Assembly: GCF_040581485.1 (NCBI RefSeq) | Contig: NC_090134.1 | Coordinates: forward strand, 806,001-870,000 | Source: Linepithema humile | Lineage: Eukaryota > Arthropoda > Insecta > Hymenoptera > Formicidae | Reading direction: 5' to 3' | Length of the DNA stretch: 64,000 nt | In this document: positions 12,737 through 25,300 of the stretch, piece after piece | Layout of the letters: each line of letters opens with the position of its first letter | Numbering within the stretch: the stretch's first letter is position 1 | Program-made: the position numbers and the translations under genes | The notes under the pieces: model-generated | What the model saw: the letters and a program-made list of their open reading frames with translations, nothing else | What the model was told of the DNA's origin: nothing | Database searches by the model: none

Positions 12737-13208
12737 CAGGGTGTCCCAAAATTCGCGGCCCAACCGTCGTGTACAGATAGAGCGGGTCAAACTGAATAAG
12801 TAAGTCCTTTACCACTTTGCGAAATTTTCAATAATTAATTAGAAAATTAATAAAGATCCGCCAATCCGCGCAAGTATTCCCCGAGCGCCGAGCGCGCGGC
12901 GAGTAGGACCCACCCAGCGTAGCATAATACAAAGCGCGGCAGAGCGGTGGGAGGGACGCTCTCTTGACGAGCTATGCACACTACACACCACCCACCGCTC
13001 TGCCGCGCTTTGTATTATGCTATGCTGGGTGGGACCTACTCGCCGCGTGCTCGGCGCTCGGGGAATACTTGCGCGGATTGGCGGATCTTTATTAATTATT
13101 TTCTAATTAATTATTGAAAATTTCGCAAAGTGGTAAAGGACTTACTTATTCAGTTTGACCCGCTCTATCTGTACACGACGGTTGGGCCGCGAACTTTGGG
13201 ACACCCTG
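12737..13208. mobile_element. Palindromic MITE with CAGGGTGTCCC termini
   Basis: This is a 472-bp element made of two inverted arms (12737-12951 and 12991-13208) around a loop of about 40 bp. The ends read CAGGGTGTCCCAAA...TTTGGGACACCCTG and are flanked by TA on both sides (12735-12736 and 13209-13210), consistent with a TA target-site duplication. The arms differ at only a few positions, so the insertion is fairly young or the arms have been kept alike. It has no coding capacity. The TA site and palindromic form suggest a non-autonomous DNA transposon. The superfamily cannot be fixed from the ends alone. Confidence 0.9.
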
Positions 13209-14755
13209 TATAAATTTATAAAATATTAATGGAGAACATCATTTAACAGTTCTCCCGCATTATCGTTCCTGAATCTTAATGGAAGAAACAAATTACTTTA
13301 ATTATATAGGAATTATATAAGATATAAAATATATATGTATATCTTATAAGGTAGATTCTTGTTTCATGGTACGATATTCCTAATTCGGTTTCTAAATGTT
13401 TCCTAAATTTAGAGGATCGCGAACGATAAGAAATAATTCAACAAATCAACGAAACTAGGTAAAATATATCTTAGCCTGAGACAAGATCTTGCTGTCGAGT
13501 TAATACAAACATTGAGAAAATGATGCCGTGTGCTTCGCATAGAAGTTCTCTCGATAGAAAGCACAGTAAGCTCGCGAACAAAGCTTCGCGATGCACAATA
13601 GAAGCACGACTAGATTTCTAGATGGATTTATATTAGAAAGAAGAAATCAGGTTTGCCGGTCGCAGTGACTAAGATTTAATCATTTTCGAACGTTTCGATA
13701 CAGCATCTCGTGACGAATACGAAATTCGTGGGACAATGATTCATCCGTGATCAATTGTGTGCGAACATCGCTCTATGAACATTACACGCGCTATCTCGAT
13801 TGTTCGTCGCTAATACGTTACCAAAGTATTATCTGATGTGCATTTTGGAGACGTGTGATCTCTGCGCTGTATACCGCAATATATTTTCTATTTCTCCCTC
13901 TCAGTACAATAATACTTTTATAACTCAGGTGTCATCGGGCAATTGTGACCGAGAAAGAATAAGGGCAAAAAAAAACAAGACGTTTATCTATGAGATTCCG
14001 TAATCATATAGCAAGTATCGTAAAGGTACTCCAATTTTGTAGCAAATTGAACCATGTTCAATCAGGTACTATTATCAACAAGTGTTCTTGGCGGAGTAAA
14101 TAGAGTAAATATTGTTGTCAAAAATGTGATCAATAAAGCTTTAGCATGAGCTCTGTTTTCAAACGCGATACAACTTACTGTACATTCAATAGATTTCTTT
14201 TTTACTGTTGGGGAGATTGTAATGGGTATGCAGTTTAGATGAATGGTTCCTTTCTAATGTGTACTTTGTAAGATTGTATTATATATATACAGAAGACCAT
14301 CTCTGTAATAATCAATACCTTCAGGTATACGCAGATCTGGTCATTGATGGTCCTGTCGTATCGTTAGTAATGTAACTGAATGTAACTAAAACGAGACCAG
14401 TTCTTTCACAATGACTGATCACTGAGGACACGGTAATTGACAATATGTTATATATTGTGGCAAGTGTTACAGCGTTATTTATTTTAAATGTACAATAGCA
14501 ATAAAACAATATAAATCGATTTTCATTTTCATGAATCTGTACACTCATAAACGTTTCTGCGAGATTAGAATATCGATCTTTAAAATGAAACATAATCTAG
14601 GCTCAAGTACACAATTAATTATTAATTAATCGTTTAAAATAATTCACAATGTATCTGTTTCTTTCGTGATTATAATTTTCAACAAAACAAGCATTTTTTT
14701 ATATTTGTCATTTTATTATCGCGCTGTGATGGGCGACATAATTATAAATCAATTA

Positions 14756-14840
14756 TTGGGTTGATTCATAAATAAATGTCGTTACAAGCAAGTAAGGAGT
14801 TTATTATGAATAAATGGCACTTATTTATTAATCAACCCAA
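14756..14840. mobile_element. 85-bp mariner-type MITE
   Basis: The ends are inverted repeats starting TTGGGTTGATT, matching at 24 of 28 positions, and they are flanked by TA on each side (14754-14755 and 14841-14842). TTGGGTTG is the typical start of mariner transposon termini, whose inverted repeats are about 28 bp long. Only about 29 bp lies between the two repeats, so this is an internally deleted, non-autonomous copy. Confidence 0.85.
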
Positions 14841-15325
14841 TATATCACTTGACGTTGATCGTACGCGTTATGCTTTCCTGGATTATTTAATTTTTGACGA
14901 TAATTAGTCAAGAATAATTCAGAGAAAATTAGTATGAATCTATACGAATCGTAAAGAGAGGTTACGTATTTGCTTAAATATGTTCGGAAATTGTTCAACA
15001 AGTCGCCCGAGAAATAACTCGCTCTCTCTCTCTTATTGAGTTAGGGTATATTCAAATAAACTTACATATGTTTATGCGTTATGGTAAATTTGTCTGGATA
15101 TACCTTAACAACCATCTTGAGAACATACCGTGAATTGAAAACTGCCTGTGCGCTACTCAATGACGTCATTACACTCACCAACACCCACCACACTCTCACC
15201 ATAATGGTGGCCGGTGAACACATATAACACAGTTGACGTATATACATCAAATAATCAAATAATGTAGCTCGATATTCGTGTCATTTTCTGTCTTATCTTA
15301 CGAGAATCTAAAGCAAAAATAGAAA

Positions 15326-15367
15326 GCATGATTCCAGTTTCATTATGCATGATTCCAGTTTCATTAT
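15326..15367. repeat. Perfect 21-bp tandem duplication in the golgin-245 upstream region
   Basis: GCATGATTCCAGTTTCATTA(T) occurs twice back to back with no mismatch, about 190 bp upstream of the golgin start codon. Confidence 0.9.
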
Positions 15368-15555
15368 GTTTCCCGTATTAAATTGTCTTGACATAATCCG
15401 AATTCTCCGAATTTGCGCTTTTCCCGTCACTAGTCTCGAGTCCACGTAAACATCGCATTCCGTGTGTTCTTCATTCACATTCAGTCGCTGTGGACTGAGT
15501 ACGTGCTTATCGCGCTTATCACACTACCCGCAGTTTCCGACATCTCTGCGTCACA

Positions 15556-18500
15556 ATGTTCAAGAAATTCAAGGACAAACTCGCGGAGGAGATGAAGCAG
15601 TCCCCTGCCAGGTTACAAGCAAGTGTGCAGCAACTGGCACAGGTTTCGTTTCGCATATTTTTCGACAAGTTCAATGTGATTACAGATGACGATCATCAAT
15701 TTTTTTGTTACATTTAGGCTGTGGTGTCGCCAGCCCTGTCCAACAGCTCTATTCAGGAAGTGTCGTCGAATGATAATTTCAGTTTGACAGAAGATGGAGA
15801 TGGTAAGCATGCTTGATTGCTTATTTTGACAAGGTATTGAGAATTTAGAGGTTTTGAATCTACAGAGTGAGTCAAACGAAAAACAGAATACATTCTCTCG
15901 AGTTTGAAGACAGAAAGAGTCATATATTCAAGCATTCTATTTTTCTGATGACATATCAAGTATATGATATTTTGAAAAAGTACGAGTTGAGATATATGTA
16001 TATTTCATTTGCAGAAACACCAAAGAATACTCCAGCAAAGCATAGTTTCCAGAATGTGGACCTGATATCACCATCTTCAAACTGTATGCAGATCTCGAGA
16101 AGATCTTCAGTTAGTAGCGTTACTAGTGATGCATCTTCACTATTTCCAATGTATGAAAGTCCTCCAAACTTGTATCATTTACAGGTTTGTAATTTTATTT
16201 TTTCAATATCTATCAACATTTTAAAAATTGTCTGATAATGTTGAAAGTTTTATTTTTACAGTCAGATATGGATCAATCGGCTAGCGAAGTTGACGATAAT
16301 ATTAGTCCTCATCTAGATAGAATTACCAAGGATCAATTATATTCCGCATACCAAAAGATACAAGCAAAATATCATAAATATCGCGGTAGATATACTGATC
16401 TAGCTGCACACTATCGTGAACTGGACAGAGTGAAAAGCAGACTGGAATCTGTATTGGTTGAAACACAAGATAAAGTTCTAAGAAGAATAAATGATCTAAA
16501 AGAACAATGTCAGTTGGAACAACAAGCAAAAGCACATTTGGAGGAAGCGTTGAGAAATGACATAGAAGAAAAAGACCACATAATTAATACGTTAAATACA
16601 AAAGTAAAATTATTACAAGCAAGTGGACCAACATTAGAGAATTCAGTATCGGAAGAGTCTGAACAAAAGGAAAGTTTGAAAGCCAATCTAATTGATCTGA
16701 CGAATGAATCATCCAACATCGAGAACAGTGCGCTGTCAGCAGAAAATATTCAGTTGAAGGATAAATTGAAAAAACTGGAAAGCCTCGTTTTGAAGTACAA
16801 AGAGTCGTTAAAGCGTAACAAGGAGAAGTTTACAGAAGTGATGAAGGAGAAGAATGGTTTAGAGAATGATTATGAGGCTCTGAAAAATTCCACTGCTGAA
16901 AAGATAGATACAATGGAAGGTGAATTAAGCACGGCGCGAATGGAGATTGGGAAACTGACAGAACAAGTAGATATTTTGCAAAAACGCGAAGAAGAATCGG
17001 CAATTTCGTTGGCCGAAAATAAACTTTCGGTGCACAGAGAACTCGAAGAGAAGGAAGAACAAATCAAGCAGCTTCGAATTGATCTGAAACAAACGACGGA
17101 AAATGCGGAACATTTAAACGAAGTAATAGCGAGATATAAAGTCGAAATGGATAAATTGAAATCTTTGCATGCTGAGACAAATTTAGCTGCAGATAAGGAT
17201 ACAAAAGTGCACGATGATACGTTGAAGGAAAAGATGGAAGCAGCGAAGGCACAGGCGGGAATAAAACATGAACAAGTCGATCACGGTAAAGAGGTAAGAT
17301 TAGGAAAGGACGAGAACGCGCTGGAAGAAGTGATGCATCGTTTAAAGGAAAAGGAGATTGAATTCCAAGAATTGCAACATAAATTAGACGAACTAGAACA
17401 ACGAAACGTGGAATATAAACACGATAAGAAAACATTGGTCGATGAGCTGTCGGCGTACAAAGTCACATGTTCGGAGATAAAGAGCGAGTACGATGCGCAA
17501 AGGATTATTGCTGTAGAGAAACAGAAAGATGCCGACGCGACAATAGAGAAACTTCAAGCCACAGTACAAAGCATCGATAAAGAATTGGAGAATATGAGAA
17601 GAGCTTTGATCGACAGAGATCAGGTATGCGAGAATTACAACAAGAAAATGCAGCACGACGCAGGCATGCTCGAAAAGGCTAAGTATAAATTGTCCGAGCA
17701 GGAGACACAGATAAAGTCTCTTAAAGACAAATTAGAAGATAAAACAGAGCTTTTTAAAATACAAGAAGAATTAGAGAACAAGAAAACAGAATTAAATGCA
17801 GTGAAAAGTGAACTTGAACTTTGCAAGTCCACAATCGACGATCTGACAAACAAACTCCAAGTAGACAGTTCAGCTATAAATTTGTTGAAGAAAGAGAGGA
17901 GCGACTTAATAAATCGTCTTGTCTATTACAATGATTATGTACAATGTTTAAAGCAGGACTGTGTGGATGTTAAAAGCATTGTGAAGAAAGAATTCTCGAG
18001 TCAAAAGGCCAGAATATCGCATCTGAATACAATTTTCACTACATCTCTCGTGAAGCTCGAAGAAGAAAACTCACTGCTGATGTCTAAGGCGGATGAATTA
18101 CGTTCGAAAATAAAAGATTCGGAACAATTTACATTTAAAGAAGCAGAATTGCAATCGGAATTAGTTAAAATGACAAATCTTAAATCTAGCTTGGAAGCGG
18201 AATTGAAAAAGAGTGACGAACGATTGAAAGAAATGTCACTGAAGAATGAGCGATACGACGAGCTTAATATTACGAATAACAAATTAATAGCCGAAATTGA
18301 TAATCTTCATTTTAAAGTTCACGATGCGGATAAGATTTCTCATAAATTGATGCAGTCACAACAACAAGTTGAGGCCTTGCAAGAGCGGCTGAGAGCGTTA
18401 GAGAACCTTGAATCTGTAAACCACGCGTTATCCATCGAGATTGATGATTTAAGAGAAAAGTATGCACAGGCCAATTGTGCCTTCGAGGAAATTGATGAAT

Positions 18501-21500
18501 TAAAAGCGGAATTACGCGAGACGACTGATATTATTAATGTACTGAAATTAGAGAGCAGCCATCAGGACACGCTTCGAGAGGAACTGTATATTTCGAAATT
18601 GGAAATTGCTCGCTTGAAGGACGAATTGACTGAAAAGGAAAGTGAAATCAAGATATGCGAGAAAAAACTGGCGGAGGAGGAAGAGCATATCGCGCATTTA
18701 AAATCTACATGCGACAGTCATATACAAACGATCGAGGAACATGTTCAGAAATATCTAAATTTGGAGGCGGAGTATCAAACAACGAGAGAAGCTCACGCGA
18801 AAGAAAATGTTGAGTTGATGGAGAATAATAAAGTGTTGCAGGAAACGATAAATGTGAAGCTTGTACAATTAAAGAAGATGAAAATCGTCAAAGAACGGCA
18901 GGGCAAAACGATCGAAGAAATGAATTCGGAACTCGACGAATTGAAGACCAAGCATGCAGACTTATCTAACACATTGGAAACTTCGAAGAAGCAAATGGAA
19001 TCGTTGAAATTAGAAAATTCTCAGCTGGCGACGATTATCCTGGAGAACAAAGATCTAAAAGATAAGTGTAACGATCTTTTGAGTCGTAATGAAAAGCTTT
19101 GCGAAAATGAGGGAATTTTGAAGCAGAAAATTAAAATCCACGAGAAGGATATCGAAGAATTGCGGAAGACAGTGAGAAATTGCACTGAATCGTGCAAATC
19201 TCAACTGAATAGTCAGAACGAGGAGACGGAACGATTAAACAACGAATTGACGATTATTAATACGCAACTCGAATGTAAAGACAAGGAATTAAATTCGTTA
19301 AATGAGAGACTGGTGATGAGCGAAAGAGAATTGCAAGAAATTAGAGAGAAATTTAACAAACAGGATATCGAATTGCAGGATAAAGTTTCCAAATTAAGCG
19401 CAGCTATAACAAATGGCAACAGCATGAAAGAAGAGAACGCGCAGCTTTTCACCGAATTGGTAACGCTGAGGGATCAAATTAAAATATTCAAAGATTTAAA
19501 AGACGAGAATGCGCAATTGAAATTAGATTTAACACAAAAAAATTGTGATGTAGAGACAATGCGTTCGGAATATAATCAATTAATTGCCGAACAGACAATT
19601 CTGAAAGACAGAATTATTGAATTAGAACATATAAATTCGAGCAACATGGAGCTAAAAGTTTATGTAAATAATCTACAATCTAAAATATCTAGCTTAGAGA
19701 CTTTACGATTAGAAAACGACAGGTTGCAGTCGGAAGTGGAGGCTTTACAATCCGCGAATAGTTTATCGACGGAATTGGGCTCCTTAAAAGATTTATTAAC
19801 GGTAAAAGATGCAGAGATAAAATTATTGGAAGATAAAAATTCCAATATGTCACAAGAAATAGGGAATTTGCGACGCTTTTCGTTAGAAGTCGATGAAAGA
19901 AGAAAAGAAGCAGATACGCTGAGAAATTTATTGGCGAAATCAGAAGAAAAAATTGCTGGCCTACAGACGGAGATTAATTCTCTCCTTCAGACAAACGATG
20001 CGTTGCGAAACGAGTTAAAAGCTGTCCGCAATGATGAAGATATCGAGCTTCATAGTGACAAGTTACGGGAAAAGAATAAGAGATTAGAAGCGCAACTCGA
20101 TGAGACATTGATAACATTTCAAGCGAAAGAGACGCAGATGCAGCTAGCAAGTGGTGAACTGAAAGCGCAAGCTAACCAATTGAGAGAACAGTTGAAAATC
20201 AGCGAGGAGGAGCAAGGAATGAGATTGAAGCAACTGGTCAAGGAGTTCCAGGCTCAACTGCATGACAAGGAAGAGGAATTGCAAGCCGCGTTGGAGAAAC
20301 GTTTTGGTAAAGTACTAAATTTGAAATGTTTTGAAGAAAAAAAAATATTTTCTCTAATATATTATGAAATATAGCTTTGGAATATTCTGACGTATAATAT
20401 AATAATCAATATTTTATCTTTATGTAGATCGCCAGCATAATTACGAATCAAATCTCGTACAACAATATAAAGAACAACTGAAAGATTGTCATATTGAACT
20501 TACAGAGAAGTCTGAGCAGCTTGAGAGTCTTGTTTTGGAGAAAAAAGATGCAGTAGCCGAGAAAGGAAAGGATATTGATCGTTTGGTAGAAACAATTGCA
20601 CAGATTAAACAAGAACACACAAATGAGATGAAAGAATTGGAAAAGAAGTGGAAAGCTGTAATACAACAAAGAATCGACAATCTGCAAGCTAAACACGAAG
20701 AGGAAATAACCGAGCTAACAAAGGAATGGCAAAATGAACGGAAGGTAAATTTGCCCAGCCGGATCGAGTTTAATTTGTTTCAGCGCATTTCTACTCGATT
20801 GTATATAACTTTTCAAACAATTATTTGTTCACGCACATTATGTATATATTTTTAAAATTTCATTTTTTTATTTGCGTTGACGTATTTGCATTATTTTCAG
20901 CTTGATGCACAAACTGAAGCAGCTTCTGAGGTAAAGATTATTTCTTTTCTTTTTTTTTCTCTTTTTTCTTTACCTTCTTTTTTCTAACTTTCTTTTTTCA
21001 AGCTAGAACATTACTCCATACATACTTTTTTCCTGTTATATTCCTTTTATAGCACAATTGTTTCATTAAACGCGCAATTGAGAAAACTTGGAATAACTTA
21101 AAATTTTAGGATTTAGAGAGTACTTCGCGCGTGGCGATGGCCGCGATACAGACAAGCACTGGTTCGATTCACACTTTACAACAGACCCTGACCTCTCAGA
21201 GACGTGAACTCGCAGAGCTTAGAAAACTGGTAAAATTGCGGCAAGATACATTGGACGATTCAACAGAGATCGAATATCTCAGAAACATTCTTTTCGAATA
21301 TATGATGGGACGAGAAACCATGGTACTCGCCAGAGTGATCGCTGCTGTTGTCAAGTTCGATCAAGAACAAACTACAAAAATACTTAAGAAGGAGGAAGAC
21401 AAGTTGACTCTGGTAAGCACAACTATGCGAAGCGCAAAAATAATATATATATCTAACGTTATGAATTTTTATTTTCAGTTTGGCTCGCTAGGTCTTACAT

Positions 21501-21502
21501 AG
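15556..21502 (+). CDS. GOLGA4: Golgin-245 / GOLGA4-like trans-Golgi golgin with GRIP domain
   Basis: Long coiled-coil tether of the trans-Golgi network, anchored by binding Arl1-GTP through its C-terminal GRIP domain. Exons are 15556-15642, 15718-15802, 16015-16184, 16262-20306, 20428-20744, 20901-20930, 21110-21412 and 21479-21502, all in frame, giving 1686 aa. The N-terminus MFKKFKDKLAEEM matches the golgin-245 family, and the segment TKDQLYSAYQKIQ..YRGRYTDL followed by LRRINDLKEQ resembles the vertebrate N-terminal coil. A nearly continuous coiled coil runs from about residue 135 to 1600, most of it in one 4-kb exon. The GRIP domain (about 1631-1676, EYLRNILFEYMMGRE) keeps the Tyr (about 1634) used for Arl1 binding and ends LTLFGSLGLT. 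It is shorter than human GOLGA4. The 30-bp exon 6 is phase 0/0 and could be skipped without a frame change. Confidence 0.95.
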
Positions 21503-21632
21503 TCCTAGATGTATAACTCTCATGTATAAAGGGGTGCACAAATTCTATAGACAATTAATACGGTTAACGCGACGCATCTTTAGTATAATGTAAAAAGAGG
21601 AAAGCAAGAATTGTACAAAGTAGCAACAAGAT

Positions 21633-21638
21633 AATAAA
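21633..21638 (+). terminator. Golgin-245 polyadenylation signal
   Basis: First canonical AATAAA after the golgin-245 stop codon, about 130 bp downstream. Confidence 0.6.
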
Positions 21639-22193
21639 TATACTTACAGATTTTTATAAATATTAATTTAACAAAATGTTATTGTGTAATAAGGCTTATA
21701 TAATATTATACAAATACAGATAATTTATAAAATGTATTATTTGTTATTCATTGTAGGGAAGACAATCGTATGTTCCGAACATATGTTAAAAATCGTACTT
21801 ATATTTTTATATTTCGTAATTATATAATTATTTATCCAATGTAAATACATATTGTAAATTACCTAAATGCAAGATAATGAATGTTGTAAAGATATATGTT
21901 GAAAGATTATTTGATTTATTTACTTTTTTCTTTCAGAGAATTGAACGAAAGTTTTTATGATCTGTTGCTATCTTTTCATGTTTAATAGCTCATTAAATAG
22001 AGTGCATAAGGTATACCAAAATCAAATTTGTATAATCATATAATGTATATGCATAAGAAAATCTATTAATCTTATATGTCTAATGCAAATTTAAATTAAA
22101 TATGTGATCGATATTTTATGATCGATTTTTATGCGTATGCGCAAGCTTACAGTGATCTTTCTAGCAACGCTGTCCGGCAGCGGCTGCCATAGT

Positions 22194-22206
22194 CACGTGG
22201 CACGTG
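22194..22206. promoter_or_regulatory. Tandem canonical E-box (CACGTGGCACGTG) upstream of DDX18
   Basis: Two perfect CACGTG E-boxes are separated by one base, about 133 bp upstream of the DDX18 start codon. CACGTG is the preferred site of Myc/Max and other bHLH-ZIP factors. The Drosophila ortholog, pitchoune, was described as a potential d-Myc target, so Myc control is a reasonable inference. Confidence 0.7.
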
Positions 22207-22338
22207 CTCTAGCATGTAGATGTAGGCTGAAGCGTGCTCTGTAGTGCATTGCATCTCTGAACAGCGTGAGTGGTACGTTAGAAACGAATACAGTTTTATG
22301 GTTTTTTTTAAATAACTACGTATTCCACGACTAAAAAA

Positions 22339-25300
22339 ATGTCTGTACCTGAAAAAGTGCTAATGCGAAAAATAAAGAAACGCGAGAAAACCAAATTAAC
22401 GGTACTTAAACAGCGGGAAGAACAGAGAGGTAAGAGCATGGGTAACTTTGAGGTTAAGTCGAGATGGAAAAAGGATATATATAAAAATTTATTAACTTAT
22501 TACGAACTTATCTTTAAGATGCATATATTTTTGATAATTAGGTTGATAATTATATGTTTTTGTTATCAATTTTAAAGAACATTTATTTTTATTACAGAAA
22601 TGAATTCGGAGAATACAAATCAACATGTGGAAGACATTCCTTCAAAAAGTTCGTATAACTTAATAATAGTTCACATCTTTATCTAGTTCATATAATTATA
22701 TTAATATGTATATGTCTATTTTATACTTGTTTTAATGAGAAACGAATAATACTCTAACATTTATTATCAGTATTTTATAATTATATAATTTTGTATAATT
22801 TTATTGTATAATTACTAATATTTTTCTTTATGTGTTTCTTTTTTTTAGAAAAGAAAAAGGAGACTGTTCCTGAAAATTGTATGTCAATTGCAATCATGTC
22901 AATAATTAAATAATATTGGAAAAATGTTTAATATATTGATGTATATTTTTATATTGATATATATTTTTGTTTTAGTACCTGGCACAGATGTGGGTTTTGA
23001 AGTGACAAACAATACAAGTTTTTCTGTATTAAATGAAAAAGTATGTGAGAACACATTACAGGCAATAAAGGATATGGGTTTCACAAATATGACAGAAATA
23101 CAAGCAAAAGCTATTCCACCTCTTCTAGAAGGAAGAGATTTAGTTGGTGCTGCTAAAACTGGATCTGGCAAGACTCTAGCATTTTTAATTCCAGCTATTG
23201 AACTGATTTACAAATTGAAGTTTATGCCACGTAATGGTATGTAAATTTTACAATTTAACTGTACTCAATATTAATATAATTTTGAGAGATTTTTTTTATT
23301 CACGGATGATTTTGATGAATCTATTTTTATGTGAAGTAACAAAGAAGAAGACAATTCTCAAATAAATATAATAATTTTTGTGTAATACATTTCATATGTA
23401 ATAGTTTAATATATTAAAGGTTTTAGTGACTATTACTTTTACTTAAGATATAAAAATAAGAAATAAATTTATTATAGACAAAACAAAATTTCTGGTTATT
23501 TTGATGCTTGAGTTCTACAAAATTAGCAGAAGTGAGCTAATAGATGAATATTTGCAGGTACTGGATGCATTATTATGTCTCCTACAAGAGAATTATCCAT
23601 GCAAACTTTTGGAGTTTTAAAGGAATTAATGAAATATCATTATCACACATATGGTCTGCTGATGGGTGGTGCTAATAGACAGACTGAAGCTCAAAAACTT
23701 GAAAAGGGAATCAATATTATTGTGGCAACACCAGGACGCCTATTGGATCATTTGCAAAATACACCAGATTTCTTATATAAAAATCTTCAATGTTTGATCA
23801 TTGACGAAGCGGACCGTATTTTGGATATTGGATACGAAGAAGAGCTGAAACAAATTATTAACATTCTTCCCAGTTAGTAATCAATACTGTTACATATTGA
23901 AATCAAATTTCATACATATGTATATATTTTATCCATTATGTCAAATATGTTCCAGAGCGTCGGCAAACCATGCTTTTCAGCGCAACACAGACGCAAAAGG
24001 TTGCGACGATAACAACGTTGGCTCTCAAAAAAGAACCTATATATGTGGGAGTCGACGACGACAAAGAAATGGCGACTGTTGAGGGTTTGCAACAAGGTTA
24101 CGTGACATGTCCGAGCGAGAAGAGATTCTTACTTCTTTTCACATTCCTGAAGAAAAACAGAAAGAAGAAGATAATGGTCTTTTTCAGTTCTTGCATGTCT
24201 GTTAAATATCATCATGAACTTTTGAACTACATCGATTTACCAGTAATGAGTATACACGTATGTTATTAAATTTTTTCATATATTCGAGATTGCAGCATTT
24301 TCGTGGATTTTCGGATTTAGTAATTATGTTTTTATTCATAGGGTAAACAGAAGCAAACGAAAAGAACCACCACTTTTTACCAATTTTGCAACGCTTCATC
24401 CGGGATTCTACTTTGTACTGACGTAGCTGCAAGAGGTTTGGATATACCCGATGTTGACTGGATCGTGCAGTATGATCCACCGGATGATCCTAAGGTAAGA
24501 ATCACGACATATTATTCCGTTAAAAAAAAACTAATAACAAATATGAGCTTTGCGATTGATGAATGTAGATTTGTAATATTTGTAATTATATGATTTTTAG
24601 GAGTACATCCATCGTGTAGGCCGAACTGCTCGCGGAGAAGGTAGTAGCGGTCATGCTTTGCTTATATTGCGACCTGAGGAACTTGGTTTTCTTCGTTATC
24701 TCAAACAAGCCCGTGTACCTGTGAATGAATATGAATTTTCTTGGAATAAAATCGCTGATATACAATTACAGGTATGTGTGTAATATTTTTGGGCTTTTTA
24801 GTTATTAATTAATTAATTTTTTTTCTGGATTATATATATAACTTTTGGAGACAATTCAAAACCTTATTTATAAACAATCTAACACATATAAAGGAATGGC
24901 TCTAAAGATAACAATCAATTAATATAATAGAAAGGCATAGAGAGCCGTCGCGGGATGTTAGTGCGAAATTATAATTTTTCTTAAAGAAATTAATTTGTTA
25001 GTCTACGTGAGACAGTTAAATTTGTACACCGATCTCTGGTTCGAGATACTTAAAGTGTACGAAATTTTTAGTACACATTGTTCTCACATATGGAGAATCA
25101 GTATGTACTGATAGGAATTATTAGAAAGAAGGGAATAGAGAAAAAATATCAGGGCGCGAGTGGCTAAGCCGGGAATTGAACCCGGGTCTTCCGCTTGCCG
25201 GGCGAATGTTCTACCACTAAACTACTCAGACCCCACGCTTCTAACACTTATTTCTCTTAGATTAGGAAATCAACAAATCTGTAGGACATAAACGCGTCAT

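Larger units (their letters stand above)
13211..15555. other. Intergenic region between ALDH4A1 and golgin-245
   Basis: About 2.3 kb of AT-rich DNA without a supported gene. It contains the mariner-type MITE at 14756-14840 and the 21-bp tandem duplication at 15326-15367. The last 200 bp before 15556 is the likely golgin-245 promoter and 5' UTR. Small open frames in this stretch show no protein signatures. Confidence 0.5.
21503..22338. other. Golgin-245 3' UTR and DDX18 promoter
   Basis: AT-rich golgin 3' UTR with a polyadenylation signal at 21633-21638. It is followed, from about 22140, by a more GC-rich DDX18 promoter with a doubled E-box and the short perfect palindrome GGCAGCGGCTGCC at 22177-22189. 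No gene is seen. Confidence 0.6.

Noticed and set aside
17064..17435. 123-aa minus-strand frame inside golgin-245
   Set aside because: Antisense shadow of the coiled-coil coding exon.
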